Of a stretch of DNA of 64,000 nt, positions 44,597-53,756 are shown one piece after another. The stretch comes from Speluncibacter jeojiensis (GTDB taxonomy: Bacteria; Actinomycetota; Actinomycetes; Mycobacteriales; Mycobacteriaceae), in assembly GCF_029589495.1 (NCBI RefSeq), contig NZ_JAAIVF010000001.1:1178001-1242000 (forward strand), read 5' to 3'. A program made the translations under genes and the position numbers. The notes beneath the pieces are model-generated. The model did no database searches and had not been told where the DNA came from. It saw only the letters and a program-made list of their open reading frames with translations. Position 1 is the first letter of the stretch, and each line of letters starts with the position of its first letter.

Positions 44597-45544
44597 TCAG
44601 GCCCGCATCCGCTCGCGCTGCGCCTCCCGCGCCAGCGCCCGATCGCGCGATTCCTCGAACCTCCGCGCCTTGGCCTCGAGGACGTCCACGAACGCGGCGA
44701 GGTCGTCGCGCAAGGCCTCGCCGCGGGGCGTGAAGTCGGTGCGGTCGAAGACCCGCCACTTGCGCAGCACCGGCAGCACCACGTCGTCGAGGTGCTGGCG
44801 CAGGTCGTACACGCCGTGCTTGGCGATCAGCACCGCGTTGCGCCGGAAGTCGGCCATCATCGCGCCGGGCATCTGGAAGTTCTTCACGACCGCCACGACC
44901 GCGGCGAGCGTCTGGTCGGGCGCGAGGTCCATCGCCGCGTCGACGATGTTCCGATAGAACATCATGTGCAGGTTCTCGTCGGCCGCGACGCGCGCCAGCA
45001 TCCGGTCCGCGACCGGGTCGCCGCACTCCCTGCCGGTGTTGCGGTGCGAGACGCGGGTGGCGAGTTCCTGGAACGTCACATACGACACCGAGTGCAGCAT
45101 CCCGTGATCCATCCCGGGATCGAAGCCGTTGGTCATGTGGGCCATCCGGGCATGCTCGAGCGCGACGGGGTCGACCCCGCGGGTGACGACGAGATAGTCG
45201 CGCATCACGATCGAGTGCTTGGCCTCCTCGGCGGTCCACCGTCCCACCCAGGTTCCCCAGGCACCGTCGAGCGAGAAGTTCGCGGCGATCTCCCGGTGAT
45301 ACGAGGGCAGGTTGTCCTCGGTGAGCAGGTTGGTGATCATCGCCGCCTTCGCGACGTCGCTCAGCGTCGACTGTTCGGGGTCCCAGTCGTCGCCGCCGAG
45401 CGCGGCGAAGTTGCGCCCGTCGTCCCACGGGACGAAGTCGTGCGGGTGCCACAGCTTGGCCATCGACAGGTGCCGGTCGACCTCGTCCTCGGCGACCTGT
45501 TCGAGCTCACCGAGCAGTTCCAGGTCGGTCAGTTCACGGGGCAT
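44597..45544 (-). CDS. desA: Acyl-ACP desaturase (ferritin-like di-iron)
   Basis: A 315-residue soluble desaturase that introduces a double bond into acyl-ACP. The di-iron ligands are visible in LTEDNLPSYHREI, EEAKHS (ExxH) and DENLHMMFYR (ExxH), with the helical spacing of plant stearoyl-ACP desaturases and mycobacterial DesA1/DesA2. ATG 45544; a GAGAGGA site lies 10-11 nt upstream. It is divergent from the DosR-like gene, with a DosR-box-like element in the shared 108 bp, so oxygen or redox control is plausible. The jet operon follows downstream. Confidence 0.92.
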   Translation of the reverse strand: MPRELTDLELLGELEQVAEDEVDRHLSMAKLWHPHDFVPWDDGRNFAALGGDDWDPEQSTLSDVAKAAMITNLLTEDNLPSYHREIAANFSLDGAWGTWVGRWTAEEAKHSIVMRDYLVVTRGVDPVALEHARMAHMTNGFDPGMDHGMLHSVSYVTFQELATRVSHRNTGRECGDPVADRMLARVAADENLHMMFYRNIVDAAMDLAPDQTLAAVVAVVKNFQMPGAMMADFRRNAVLIAKHGVYDLRQHLDDVVLPVLRKWRVFDRTDFTPRGEALRDDLAAFVDVLEAKARRFEESRDRALAREAQRERMRA

Positions 45545-45611
45545 CGGTCAGCATTCCTCTCACCCGCCGGAATCGGTTCGAGATGATCATCGACGGCGCG
45601 GTCGGCGAAAC

Positions 45612-45631
45612 CGGGGGCCGAAGGTCCCGAA
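45612..45631. promoter_or_regulatory. DosR-box-like element between desA and dosR
   Basis: CGGGGGCCGAAGGTCCCGAA compares to the mycobacterial DosR consensus TTSGGGACTWWAGTCCCSAA with about 15 of 20 positions matching and an almost complete right half. Its place between divergent genes suits regulation of either. Found by eye. Confidence 0.4.
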
Positions 45632-45652
45632 TGCCGCGCCAGAGGTCACGGC

Positions 45653-46405
45653 GTGCGGTCCGCGGCAGACATCCGCACCGGCAGACCCGACAATGGACCG
45701 GTGGACACCACCGCGAGCTCACCGAACACCGGGCGGCCCGTCGCCGCGGACACCGAACGCCGGCCGCTGCGGGTCTTCCTCGTCGACGACCACGAGATCG
45801 TGCGCCGCGGGCTCGCCGACCTGCTCGGCAGCGAGCACGACCTGGAGATCGTCGGCGAGGCGCCCTCGGTGTCCGCCGCCATGGTGCGGATCCCGGCGAC
45901 CCGCCCCGACGTCGCGGTCCTCGACGTGCGGCTCCCCGACGGGTCCGGCGTCGAGTTGTGCCGGGACCTGCGCGCGCAACTGCCCGACCTGCGGTGCCTG
46001 ATGCTCACCTCCTTCGCCGACGACGAGGCGCTGTTCGACGCGGTGATGGCCGGCGCGTCGGGCTTCGTGCTCAAGCAGATCCTGGGATCCGACCTGGTCA
46101 CCGCGGTGCGTACGGTCGGGTCGGGCCAGTCGCTGCTGGACAACCGGGCCGCGACCGCGCTGATGAACCGGCTGCGCGCCGAGCAGCGACAGGCCGACGG
46201 GGTGTCCGAGCTGACCACCCAGGAGCGCGCGGTCTTCGAGCTGATCGGTGAGGGCCTGACGAACCGGGAGATCGCCGAGCGGCTGTTCCTGGCGGAGAAG
46301 ACGGTGAAGAACTACGTGACCCGGCTGCTGTCCAAGCTCGGGATGCGGCGACGCACCCAGGTGGCGGTGCTCGCCACCGAACTGCGCGCCAAACGCGGAC
46401 GCTGA
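45653..46405 (+). CDS. dosR: DosR/DevR-like NarL-family response regulator
   Basis: A 250-residue response regulator. The receiver starts about residue 40 ([19 protein letters not shown]) with acidic D45/D46, phospho-acceptor D91 in LDVRLPDG, and the Lys in GFVLKQ. The LuxR-type HTH ([19 protein letters not shown], then [18 protein letters not shown]) is very close to the DosR type. The N-terminus carries about 38 extra residues compared with M. tuberculosis DosR. GTG 45653 has AGAGG 7 nt upstream, which supports the longer form. It converges on the sensor kinase gene, leaving only 4 bp between stops. Confidence 0.85.
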   Translation: MRSAADIRTGRPDNGPVDTTASSPNTGRPVAADTERRPLRVFLVDDHEIVRRGLADLLGSEHDLEIVGEAPSVSAAMVRIPATRPDVAVLDVRLPDGSGVELCRDLRAQLPDLRCLMLTSFADDEALFDAVMAGASGFVLKQILGSDLVTAVRTVGSGQSLLDNRAATALMNRLRAEQRQADGVSELTTQERAVFELIGEGLTNREIAERLFLAEKTVKNYVTRLLSKLGMRRRTQVAVLATELRAKRGR

Positions 46406-46409
46406 GCGC

Positions 46410-48065
46410 TCACGGTTCGCCGAGCGGCACCGTCCAGGCCAGCCGGGTGCCGCCCGACTCCGGACGCTCCACCTCGAAGTCGCCACCGTGCAGCCGTGCG
46501 CGCTGTTCCAGGTTCACCAATCCGCTGCGCGGCGCGGCGAGGTCGATGCCGATTCCGTTGTCGGACACGATGATCGACAGATGATCCGCCGCCGTGACGG
46601 CAATGGACACCTGGTCGGCACAGGAGTGCCGCAGCGCGTTGCTCACGCTCTCGCGCACGACCGCCTCCACGTGCGGGATCAGCTGCGGCGGCACCAGGGT
46701 GTCGACCGGGCCGAAGAACTCCACCTCCGGCAGCGTGCCGCCGAGCTCGCGGGCGGTGTCGAGCACGGTCCGGCGCAGGCCGTGCTCGCTGCTCGAGTGC
46801 AGATCGAAGATGGCCGTGCGGATCTGCCGCACGGTGCGGTCGAGCTGGCGGACCGCGCGGTTGACCTGTTCGACGAGTAGTTCGGCGCCGTCACCGTCCA
46901 TCCGCTGGATCTGCGGCACCACGCTCTGCAGGGTCATGCCGGTGGCGAACAGGCTCTGGATCACGTGGTCGTGCAGGTCGCGGGCGATCCGGTCGCGTTC
47001 GGCGAGGACATCGAGTTCGCGGCGGCGGCACTGTTCGTCGGTGAAGGCCACCGCCACGCCCGCGACGTCCGCGAACGCGGTGAGCTGGCGCAGGTCGTCC
47101 TCGGACCAGCCGACCCGCCGGGACCGGCCGATGACCACCAGCACGCCCTGCGACCCCGACTCGGTCTCCGGGACGGCGAGCGGCAGCGCGATCACCGCGG
47201 CGGGCCCCTGATAGTCCGCCCAGCACGGTCCGAGCGTCGCCGGGTGCTCGACGATGCGCACCCGCCCACGCGCGGTGTCGTCCGCCAGAACCCGGTCCAG
47301 CCGGGTGCCGGCGGTGACCGGGCGGGCACGCTCGACGGTCGACGCCGCGGCCACCACGTCGCCGTCGATCACGACGAAGGCGTCGGTGCTCGGCGTCGAG
47401 TCGCAGACGTCGCGGACGAGCTGTTCCAAAGTGTCGGGCACGCTCGCGCCGCGGAGCAACCCGGCGTTCGCCGTCGACTGGGCGCTGAGCCAGCGTTGGC
47501 GCGCATGCAGCGACTCGTAGAGGCGGGAGTTGTCGATGGCGACGGCCGCAGCGCAGGCGAGCACCTTCAAGATGACCTCGTCCTCGGCGGAGAACTGGCT
47601 GCCGTCGACCTTCTCGGTGAGATAGATGCTGCCGAAGACCTCGCCGCGCACCAGGATCGGCACGCCCATGAACGTCTCCATCCGCGGGTGACCGGGCGGG
47701 TAGCCGATCGACGCGTGATGGGCCTCGACCTTCTCGATGCGCAGGGTCTCCGGCGAGTGCATCATCTCGCCGAGTACGCCGTGCCCGTATGGCAGCCGGC
47801 CCATGCCGGCGCGGGTCTCGTCGTCGATGCCGACGTAGACGAACTCGGAGAAGTCTCCGGTCGGCCCCCGCACGCCGAGCGCCCCGTACCGCGCGTCGAC
47901 CAGGCCCGCAGCCGTCTCGACGATCCGCCGCAGCGTCGAATCGAGTTCGAGCCCGGAGCTGACGGTGAGGGTCGCCTCGAGCAGTTGGCGCAGCCGGTCC
48001 GGGTCTGCCCCGACCTTCAGGTTGGAGCGCACCTGCTGCAGCAGTTCGTCGATGGTGCTGTCCAC
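46410..48065 (-). CDS. dosS: DosS/DevS-like haem GAF sensor histidine kinase
   Basis: A 551-residue sensor kinase. Two GAF domains (about 45-185 and 200-345) precede a HisKA_3 dimerisation part with phospho-acceptor H365 in ARDLHDHVIQ and an HATPase domain (VSDNGIGI, GLVNLEQRA, GGTRLAW). In the first GAF, GYPPGHPRM aligns with the DosS segment that holds the haem-ligand histidine (here H126), so O2/NO/CO sensing is likely. GTG 48065 was chosen; the frame extends much further upstream but only antisense to ctaD. Unlike in mycobacteria, it is not in an operon with its regulator but tail to tail with it, and divergent from ctaD. Confidence 0.88.
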   Translation of the reverse strand: MDSTIDELLQQVRSNLKVGADPDRLRQLLEATLTVSSGLELDSTLRRIVETAAGLVDARYGALGVRGPTGDFSEFVYVGIDDETRAGMGRLPYGHGVLGEMMHSPETLRIEKVEAHHASIGYPPGHPRMETFMGVPILVRGEVFGSIYLTEKVDGSQFSAEDEVILKVLACAAAVAIDNSRLYESLHARQRWLSAQSTANAGLLRGASVPDTLEQLVRDVCDSTPSTDAFVVIDGDVVAAASTVERARPVTAGTRLDRVLADDTARGRVRIVEHPATLGPCWADYQGPAAVIALPLAVPETESGSQGVLVVIGRSRRVGWSEDDLRQLTAFADVAGVAVAFTDEQCRRRELDVLAERDRIARDLHDHVIQSLFATGMTLQSVVPQIQRMDGDGAELLVEQVNRAVRQLDRTVRQIRTAIFDLHSSSEHGLRRTVLDTARELGGTLPEVEFFGPVDTLVPPQLIPHVEAVVRESVSNALRHSCADQVSIAVTAADHLSIIVSDNGIGIDLAAPRSGLVNLEQRARLHGGDFEVERPESGGTRLAWTVPLGEP

Positions 48066-48173
48066 GATCCCCGACACCTTTCCGCGCCCGGCCGGCCCTG
48101 TCGTGACCGACGATTGCAGTTCGAGTATCCCACTACGACCCCTACGTGACACTCGCCACACAACTGTTCGAAG

Positions 48174-48205
48174 TTTGCGACCAAAGTCCCTGTCGAACAG
48201 GGACT
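48174..48205. promoter_or_regulatory. DosR-box-like element and palindrome between dosS and ctaD
   Basis: TTTGCGACCAAAGTCCCTGT (48174-48193) matches 14 of 20 positions of the DosR consensus, with a perfect right half-site WWAGTCCC. It overlaps a perfect 9-bp inverted repeat, AGTCCCTGT-CGA-ACAGGGACT (48185-48205), that supplies a further GGGACT half-site. It sits between divergent dosS (109 bp away) and ctaD (101 bp away). Confidence 0.5.
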
Positions 48206-48305
48206 CTCGGCACAAGCCCGCTTGAGCAGCCGGCGAGCACAATTCGCTCATGTATGCCATCTCGCCCTCGCAGCGCGTGCTGCACCGCCCGGATCGGTGC
48301 CCGGC

Positions 48306-50018
48306 GTGACCACCGTCGCGGCCCGGCCGCCCGAACTGAACCGGCCCCACCCACCGACCCGCGGGCTGCGCGGCGCCGCGATCTACAAGATGATCACCAC
48401 GACCGACCCCAAGGTCCTGGGCATGATGTACATGTTCACCGCCTTTGCGTTCTTCATGGTCGGCGGGCTGATGGCGCTGCTGATGCGCGCCGAACTGGCG
48501 CGGCCGGGCCAGCAGTTCCTGTCCAACGAGCAGTTCAACCAGCTGTTCACCATGCACGGCACGATCATGCTGCTGCTCTACGCGACCCCGATCGTGTTCG
48601 GATTCGCGAATTACGTTCTGCCGCTGCAGATCGGCGCGCCGGATGTGGCTTTCCCACGGTTGAACGCGTTGTCCTACTGGCTGTATCTGTTCGGCGGCCT
48701 GATCGCGTTGGGCGGCTTCATCACCCCCGGCGGGGCCGCCGACTTCGGCTGGTTCGCCTACACCCCGCTGTCGAACTCGTTGCACTCGCCGGGATCGGGC
48801 GCCGACCTGTGGATCCTGGGCCTGGCGATCGGCGGCTTGGGCACCATCCTGGGTGCGGTCAACATGGTCACCACCGTCGTGTGCCTGCGCTGCCCGGGCA
48901 TGACGATGTTCCGGATGTCGATCTTCACCTGGAACATCTTCGTGACCAGCATGCTGATCCTGCTGGTGTTCCCGGTGCTCACGGCGGCGCTGGTCGCGCT
49001 GGAGATGGATCGCAGGTTCGGCTCGCACGTCTACGACCCGGCCAACGGCGGCGTGATCTTGTATCAGCACCTGTTCTGGTTCTTCGGTCATCCCGAGGTG
49101 TACATCATCGCGATCCCGTTCTTCGGCATCGTCTCGGAGATCTTCCCGGTGTTCTCCCGCAAGCCGGTGTTCGGCTACAAGGGCCTGGTGTACGCGACCA
49201 TCTCGATCGCCGCGCTGTCGATGGCCGTCTGGGCGCACCACATGTACGCGACCGGCGCGGTGCTGCTGCCGTTCTTCAGCTTCATGACGATGCTGATCGC
49301 GATCCCGACCGGCATCAAGTTCTTCAACTGGATAGGCACCATGTGGAAGGGCCACTTGACCTTCGAGACGCCGATGCTGTTCTCGGTGGGCTTCATCGTC
49401 ACCTTCCTCATCGGCGGTCTGACCGGTGTGCTGCTGGCCAGTCCCGTGATCGACTTCCACGTCAGTGACACCTATTTCGTGGTCGCCCACTTCCACTACG
49501 TCCTGTTCGGCACCATCGTGTTCGCCACCTACGCCGGCATCTACTTCTGGTTCCCGAAGATGACCGGACGCATGCTCGACGAGAAACTCGGCAAGTGGCA
49601 CTTCTGGACCACGTTCATCGGCTTCCACGGCACGTTCCTGGTCCAGCACTGGCTGGGCAACGAGGGCATGCCGCGGCGCTACGTCGACTACTTACCCACG
49701 GACGGATTCACCACACTCAACACCGTTTCGACGATCTTCTCCTTCGTCCTGGGCGCGTCGACGCTGCCGTTCGTGTGGAACGTCTTCAAGAGCTTCCGAT
49801 ACGGAACGGTGGTCACCGTGGACGACCCCTGGGGCTACGGCAACTCCTTGGAGTGGGCCACCAGTTGCCCGCCGCCGCGGCACAACTTCACCGAGCTGCC
49901 ACGCATCCGCTCCGAGCGTCCGGCGTTCGAGCTGCACTACCCGTACATGGTCGAGCGCATGCGCGAGGAGCTGCATGTCGGCAAGGGGCATCAGGAGAAG
50001 GTGTCCGTGCGGTCCTGA
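48306..50018 (+). CDS. ctaD: Cytochrome c oxidase subunit I
   Basis: A 570-residue integral-membrane haem-copper oxidase subunit of the aa3 terminal oxidase. Ligands are in place: FTMHGTIM (haem a), FGHPEVYI with the CuB His-Tyr pair, WAHHM (CuB) and VAHFHYV (haems a3 and a). K- and D-channel regions look normal. The C-terminal block [17 protein letters not shown] is typical of Actinobacteria. The conserved DHK after ITTT is DPK here. GTG 48306 is chosen from the family N-terminus; its ribosome site is weak, and GTG 48297 is an alternative. Subunits II and III are not nearby, so this gene stands alone. Divergent from dosS with a DosR-like box between. Confidence 0.95.
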   Translation: MTTVAARPPELNRPHPPTRGLRGAAIYKMITTTDPKVLGMMYMFTAFAFFMVGGLMALLMRAELARPGQQFLSNEQFNQLFTMHGTIMLLLYATPIVFGFANYVLPLQIGAPDVAFPRLNALSYWLYLFGGLIALGGFITPGGAADFGWFAYTPLSNSLHSPGSGADLWILGLAIGGLGTILGAVNMVTTVVCLRCPGMTMFRMSIFTWNIFVTSMLILLVFPVLTAALVALEMDRRFGSHVYDPANGGVILYQHLFWFFGHPEVYIIAIPFFGIVSEIFPVFSRKPVFGYKGLVYATISIAALSMAVWAHHMYATGAVLLPFFSFMTMLIAIPTGIKFFNWIGTMWKGHLTFETPMLFSVGFIVTFLIGGLTGVLLASPVIDFHVSDTYFVVAHFHYVLFGTIVFATYAGIYFWFPKMTGRMLDEKLGKWHFWTTFIGFHGTFLVQHWLGNEGMPRRYVDYLPTDGFTTLNTVSTIFSFVLGASTLPFVWNVFKSFRYGTVVTVDDPWGYGNSLEWATSCPPPRHNFTELPRIRSERPAFELHYPYMVERMREELHVGKGHQEKVSVRS

Positions 50019-50035
50019 CCCGGGGCACACTTTCG

Positions 50036-50063
50036 GGCCGGCTCTCTCATGAGGGAGCCGGCC
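50036..50063 (+). terminator. First hairpin after ctaD
   Basis: An 11-bp stem with one G-U pair (50036-50046 with 50053-50063) lies 18 bp after the ctaD stop. It has no T-run of its own and is followed by a second, stronger hairpin. Confidence 0.6.
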
Positions 50064-50090
50064 ACGAGTGTTCGTGGGGTCCGGACACAG

Positions 50091-50130
50091 AGCGAAGGCG
50101 CGGACCGATTGTTCGGTCCGCGCCTTCGCT
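50091..50130 (+). terminator. Main terminator after ctaD
   Basis: A perfect 18-bp stem (50091-50108 with 50113-50130) and a TTGT loop. The stem ends in CCTTCGCTTC rather than a clean T-run, but its strength makes it the likely end of the ctaD transcript. Confidence 0.8.
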
Positions 50131-50252
50131 TCACAGTTGGCGCAAGTTGAAAGAGTCCGTCCGATAGCCGATCCTCCCTTCCCGCTGCTATTTTCGTACT
50201 TCCAAGCGTAGGATCGCGCGACGATTGCCGGAAGGGACCGTGGGCCTGCTCC

Positions 50253-50272
50253 TCATGGACCAAAGTCCCTGC
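50253..50272. promoter_or_regulatory. Orphan DosR-box-like element
   Basis: TCATGGACCAAAGTCCCTGC shares the 14-mer GACCAAAGTCCCTG exactly with the element at 48174-48193 and contains the palindromic core GGAC-CAAA-GTCC. It lies between the ends of two convergent genes (ctaD and the HNH gene), where no known gene starts. Confidence 0.35.
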
Positions 50273-50302
50273 TCCAGAAGTACACCCGAACCACAGCCGC
50301 GG

Positions 50303-52285
50303 TCAGAACGGTGGCGGATCGTCGTCCTGATCCAGTGTGTCTACAGGCTGCGACGGTATCGGCGGGCCGATGTGGCGAAGTTGTTCGGGCCGTTCGATGA
50401 TGGCGTCGCCTGTGTACCGCATACCCGCAGCGTCGTTCCGACCCGCAACACCCTGCGCCGCGTCGCCTTCCCCCATGGAAGCCGACTCCGCGAGCCGCTC
50501 GGCAACGGTGCGCAGTCCGGCGGGCAGGCTGATCACCTGCTGTCCGCCGTCCGACGTCCAGCACTCCGCGTTACCGGCGAGCACGGTGACCGTCCACAGT
50601 CCCCACGTCTTCAAGTCGTGGTGAAATTTGCACAGACAGTGCAGGTTCGCGTAGATCGTCCACCCACCCTGTCGCGGGCTGCCGTGGTCGAACGGCACGA
50701 TGTGGTCGATCTCGCACCGCCGTGCGGGCACGGTGCAGCCGGGGTGTCGGCAGGCGCCGTCCCGTCTTCGCACCTGACGCGACAGTTCCGCGCAGGGACG
50801 ATAGGTCAGCGCACCGGGAGGCGGATCGCCGTGGCCGCCATGACCGTCCGGATACACCCCGCACCTCAGTCGAGGGTCAGCAGCCAGGGCGACCTCGATT
50901 GCGGCGATGATCGCGCCGTCTCCGTACACCGGCCCGAGTCGACGACCACCGGGGTACAACGGTCCGTAGTGCAGTGGTCTCGGCGCAGGACAGGCCCTTC
51001 CGGCCAGTGGAGCGGAGCCGAGTGCAGATTCCGCAGCACGCCCCCTCTCTGCGCCCGCACCGGAACCGCCCTCATCGCCCGCGCTGCCACCACCGCCGTC
51101 ACCCTCACCTGCGGTGGTCTCGCCGGCGTTCTCCGGTCGGCTGAGGAATTCTTGGTAGCAGCGCTCGATGTAGTCCTCGTACTCCTCGTCGTAGGGCTCG
51201 TCGGCCGGCGCCGGCTCGTCCGCCTCGGCGTCCACGCCGGCCTGGTCGAACTCCGGGTCGGCCTCCACTCCCTCCGAACCACCTGCCCCCGCACCTGCTT
51301 CTGTGCCCTCGGGCACTCCGTGAGTGCCGATCCACTGCTGCGCCAACCGGCGAGATTCGGCGATGAACGGCTGCCAGGTCGCGTCTTGGGAGAGCAGCCG
51401 AACCACCTCCGGCGAAATGGGCCCGTACCCGGCGAGCACGGCGGGATGATCGGCCAACGCAAGCAGCGTGGCCATGTCGATGTTCACGATCACGTGCGGC
51501 TTACGCCGTGCAGGAACGGTCGCCTGGTCCGCAACCGGGCAGGCCTGACCACGACTGCATCGGCAGCCGAGGAACTGTTCCTGATTCAACAGTGCCACAA
51601 AGGCATCGACGCGACGCTCCTGCTTGTCGCGTGGATCGGCCGCACACACCGTGTCGGCGACTTCGTCGATCATGTGCTCGACCGCGACGGCCTCTTCGCC
51701 CGTCAAATATGCCTCCAGCCAAGCCATACCGAACGCCGACGTCCGCGTCGTCACCCGACGATTGCCCGCCGCCGAACGCCGACGGCCGCGGGCTCCCTCG
51801 GGGTCGACCTCGATCAGCAATCGCTCGATCTCCGATGCGAGTTTGCCCGGCGGGAGCCGGAGGGCCGCGGCGACCGCCTGCTCCTCGATCGCTTCGATGG
51901 TTTCCGGATCCACCCCACGGGTGGACCGCCATATTGTCTCGGCGCGTCGATGATCGATGTCGCCTGAGTGGAACGCGCTGCGCGTCAACGGAAGCCGAGA
52001 GGACAAGGCCGCACCGAAGTCGATGTACTTGCGGGCGATCCGCGCCGAACAGGTCAAGGCGGCGGCCACCTCCGAGATCGCAAACCTCTCGGCGCGGTCG
52101 ACGTCGAGGCCCGCCATTCGCCGGGTCTTGACAATCGTGCCGGCCCAGGCATGCGTCGCCAGGATCCGCGACGCGTGCGCCCGGTTCTCCAGCCGCTCCG
52201 ATTCGAGCAACCGGTCCCGAAGGTCGGAGACCATGAGTGAGCTCAACGACTTCTCGATCACAGTGAGAGTTCGCATCTCGCTCAT
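50303..52285 (-). CDS. DUF222 / HNH endonuclease domain protein (13E12 type)
   Basis: A 660-residue protein. The N-terminal about 330 residues are the DUF222 region (RTLTVIEKSLSSLMVSDL, RIARKYIDFGAALSSRLP, GDIDHRRAETIW). An acidic, Gly-rich low-complexity insert spans about 375-475. The C-terminal HNH nuclease reads CRHPGC...RRCEIDHIVPFDHG, then NLHCLCKFHHDLKTW. Proteins of this kind occur in many copies in mycolata (13E12 repeat family), can be linked to mobile DNA and have no firmly established role. ATG 52285 was chosen; ATG 52276 is close. The longer in-frame extension is unlikely. Next to it lies decayed DNA. Confidence 0.88.
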   Translation of the reverse strand: MSEMRTLTVIEKSLSSLMVSDLRDRLLESERLENRAHASRILATHAWAGTIVKTRRMAGLDVDRAERFAISEVAAALTCSARIARKYIDFGAALSSRLPLTRSAFHSGDIDHRRAETIWRSTRGVDPETIEAIEEQAVAAALRLPPGKLASEIERLLIEVDPEGARGRRRSAAGNRRVTTRTSAFGMAWLEAYLTGEEAVAVEHMIDEVADTVCAADPRDKQERRVDAFVALLNQEQFLGCRCSRGQACPVADQATVPARRKPHVIVNIDMATLLALADHPAVLAGYGPISPEVVRLLSQDATWQPFIAESRRLAQQWIGTHGVPEGTEAGAGAGGSEGVEADPEFDQAGVDAEADEPAPADEPYDEEYEDYIERCYQEFLSRPENAGETTAGEGDGGGGSAGDEGGSGAGAERGRAAESALGSAPLAGRACPAPRPLHYGPLYPGGRRLGPVYGDGAIIAAIEVALAADPRLRCGVYPDGHGGHGDPPPGALTYRPCAELSRQVRRRDGACRHPGCTVPARRCEIDHIVPFDHGSPRQGGWTIYANLHCLCKFHHDLKTWGLWTVTVLAGNAECWTSDGGQQVISLPAGLRTVAERLAESASMGEGDAAQGVAGRNDAAGMRYTGDAIIERPEQLRHIGPPIPSQPVDTLDQDDDPPPF

Positions 52286-52343
52286 ACGTTCGATACTACC
52301 ACGACTGCGCCTGAGCGGCAATGACTTTCCACGCTGCGATTGG

Positions 52344-52709
52344 TCAGGTGACGGTTCCGGCCAGGATCGCCTCGATACCCGCGCGGAACCGTTGGTCGCG
52401 ACGGCCACCGAGGATGGCGAAGGAAGGCAGCGTGATCGCCTGCAAGATGGTGCGCATCGTCGCACCGAAAACTGCGGTTGCGGCGAAGGGAGAGTAGGAG
52501 CCGGCGACGATACGGCCACCGTCCCGGAAGAGGAGCATTGCCGCGCGCATTCGCAGGCAGCAGGTGATCACCTAATCCACAGTGGTTGCGGCGGTGTCGA
52601 TGTCGGACAGATCGATCGTGGCGTAGCCAGCGTCGGCCATCGCACGACGCGAGTCACGTTGATTCCGAAAGTGCTTGTAGAGCGCACCGGGAGTGACGCC
52701 GGCAGCACC
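52344..52709 (-). pseudogene. Decayed TetR-type repressor
   Basis: Read on the minus strand, 52709-52575 encodes the end of a TetR helix-turn-helix (AAGVTPGALYKHFRNQRD) and then TIDLSDIDTAATTVD before an in-frame TAG (52574-52572). The same frame continues into a TetR_C-like C-terminal part (LFRDGGRIVAGSYSP ... RFRAGIEAILAG) ending at 52344. The first about 35 residues and about 50 residues in the middle are missing compared with the family. It abuts the MFS remnant head to head. Confidence 0.75.
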
Positions 52710-53324
52710 CGCCGGTCGCGGTACTCGCGCTCGCCTGCGGGGCGCAGCTGATGGTGGTCCTGGACGGGCTGGTCGTGAACGTGGCCCTGCCGCAGATGCG
52801 CCTCGACCTGGGAATGACTTCGTCGGCGCTGCAGTGGGTCGTCAACGGCTACCTGGTCACGTTCGGCGGACTGTTGTTGTTGGCGGCCCGCGCCGCCGAC
52901 CTCGTCGGTCACCGGCGGATCTTCCTCGCGTGCGTCGCGGCGTTCGGCCTCGCCGGCCTCGCCGGCGGTCTCACCCGCGATCCGACGATGCTGATCGCAG
53001 CGCGCCTGGTACAGGGCGCCGGGGCCGCCGCGCTGGCGCCGAGCCTGATGCCGCACGCGCGCCCTGGCCACCACCGGCATCGCCGCCGAACATGCCGGCC
53101 TGGCCTCGGGACTCGTCAACACCGCTCGCGGCACCAATGGCGCGGTCGGGCCGGCGGCCTTGGCCACCCTTGCCGCGGCGGCGACCTCCCACTCGGGCGA
53201 TGCGGACACACTCGAGCGCGTCACGGACGGCGACAGCACTGCTTTCGTCGCCTCAGGCGTCGTCGCTCTGCTCGTGGCAGTCCTCGGGGGCCTGGCCCAC
53301 GTGGGCCACCCCGCACACTCGTAG
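52709..53324 (+). pseudogene. Decayed DHA2-type MFS efflux transporter
   Basis: The plus strand begins abruptly inside helix 1 (PVAVLALACGAQLMVVLDG) and continues VVNVALPQMRLDLGMTSSAL, LQWVVNGYLVTFGG and LVQGAGAAALAPSLM, which are DHA2 family blocks. At about 53050 the frame breaks and jumps to the C-terminal region (ALATTGIAAEHAGLASGLVN and GLAHVGHPAHS before TAG 53324). About 300 residues in between and the N-terminus are gone. With the TetR remnant it was once a divergent repressor-efflux pair. Confidence 0.8.
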
Positions 53325-53756
53325 CCGTAACCAGGGATCCAGACGTTGTCGCGAAAAGGACTACGTCTCAGCAGAACCGGTGAACTCGAACCGAGAAGCC
53401 ATGGCCCGCTACCGGAGCACGTCAAGTGCAAGCCGCGCCGCCGACGCCGACGCCGACGCCGCCGAAACTGCACTGAAATGCGCGGCCTCGCCACCGCGGT
53501 ACCGACGAACGCCTGGGTGATGTGATCCACGCTGCCGCCGAAGTACAACGCGACGAAACCCGCGCGTCATGCCGGCAAGCCACCTCCAAAACGAACGTCC
53601 AACAGATACTTTCGCCGCACCTCTGGCTCCGACCCCGAGTCGGGCGGGTGCCCCTAATCTGCCCCTAATACCGGCCGGCCGACTTTTCACGACGGCACCG
53701 CATCCGCTAGAAATGAATCCAGACGCCGCCGGCTCCCCCGACACCGGCGGCGTCGC
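53325..53756. other. Non-coding interval with short repeats
   Basis: 432 bp between the MFS remnant and the ligase operon. It contains three GCCGAC units around 53445 and a direct repeat TGCCCCTAAT at 53649-53658 and 53660-53669. No gene with coding character or ribosome site is seen. Probably more decayed DNA. Confidence 0.4.

Noticed and set aside
48185-48205. Palindrome read as a transcription terminator
   Set aside because: No T-run and no gene ends there; it lies between two divergent starts, so a regulatory site is more likely.
48066-49649. Extension of the DosS frame to over 1000 residues
   Set aside because: The extra part is the antisense of ctaD; the GAF domain and family start are near 48065.
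53370-53400. tRNA T-arm-like sequence (GGTTCGAGTTCACC on the minus strand)
   Set aside because: The flanking 5-bp stem does not pair and no acceptor or anticodon arms can be drawn around it.
53440-53669. Short repeats read as a CRISPR array or attachment site
   Set aside because: The repeats are only 6-10 bp with no regular spacers, no cas genes and no integrase nearby.
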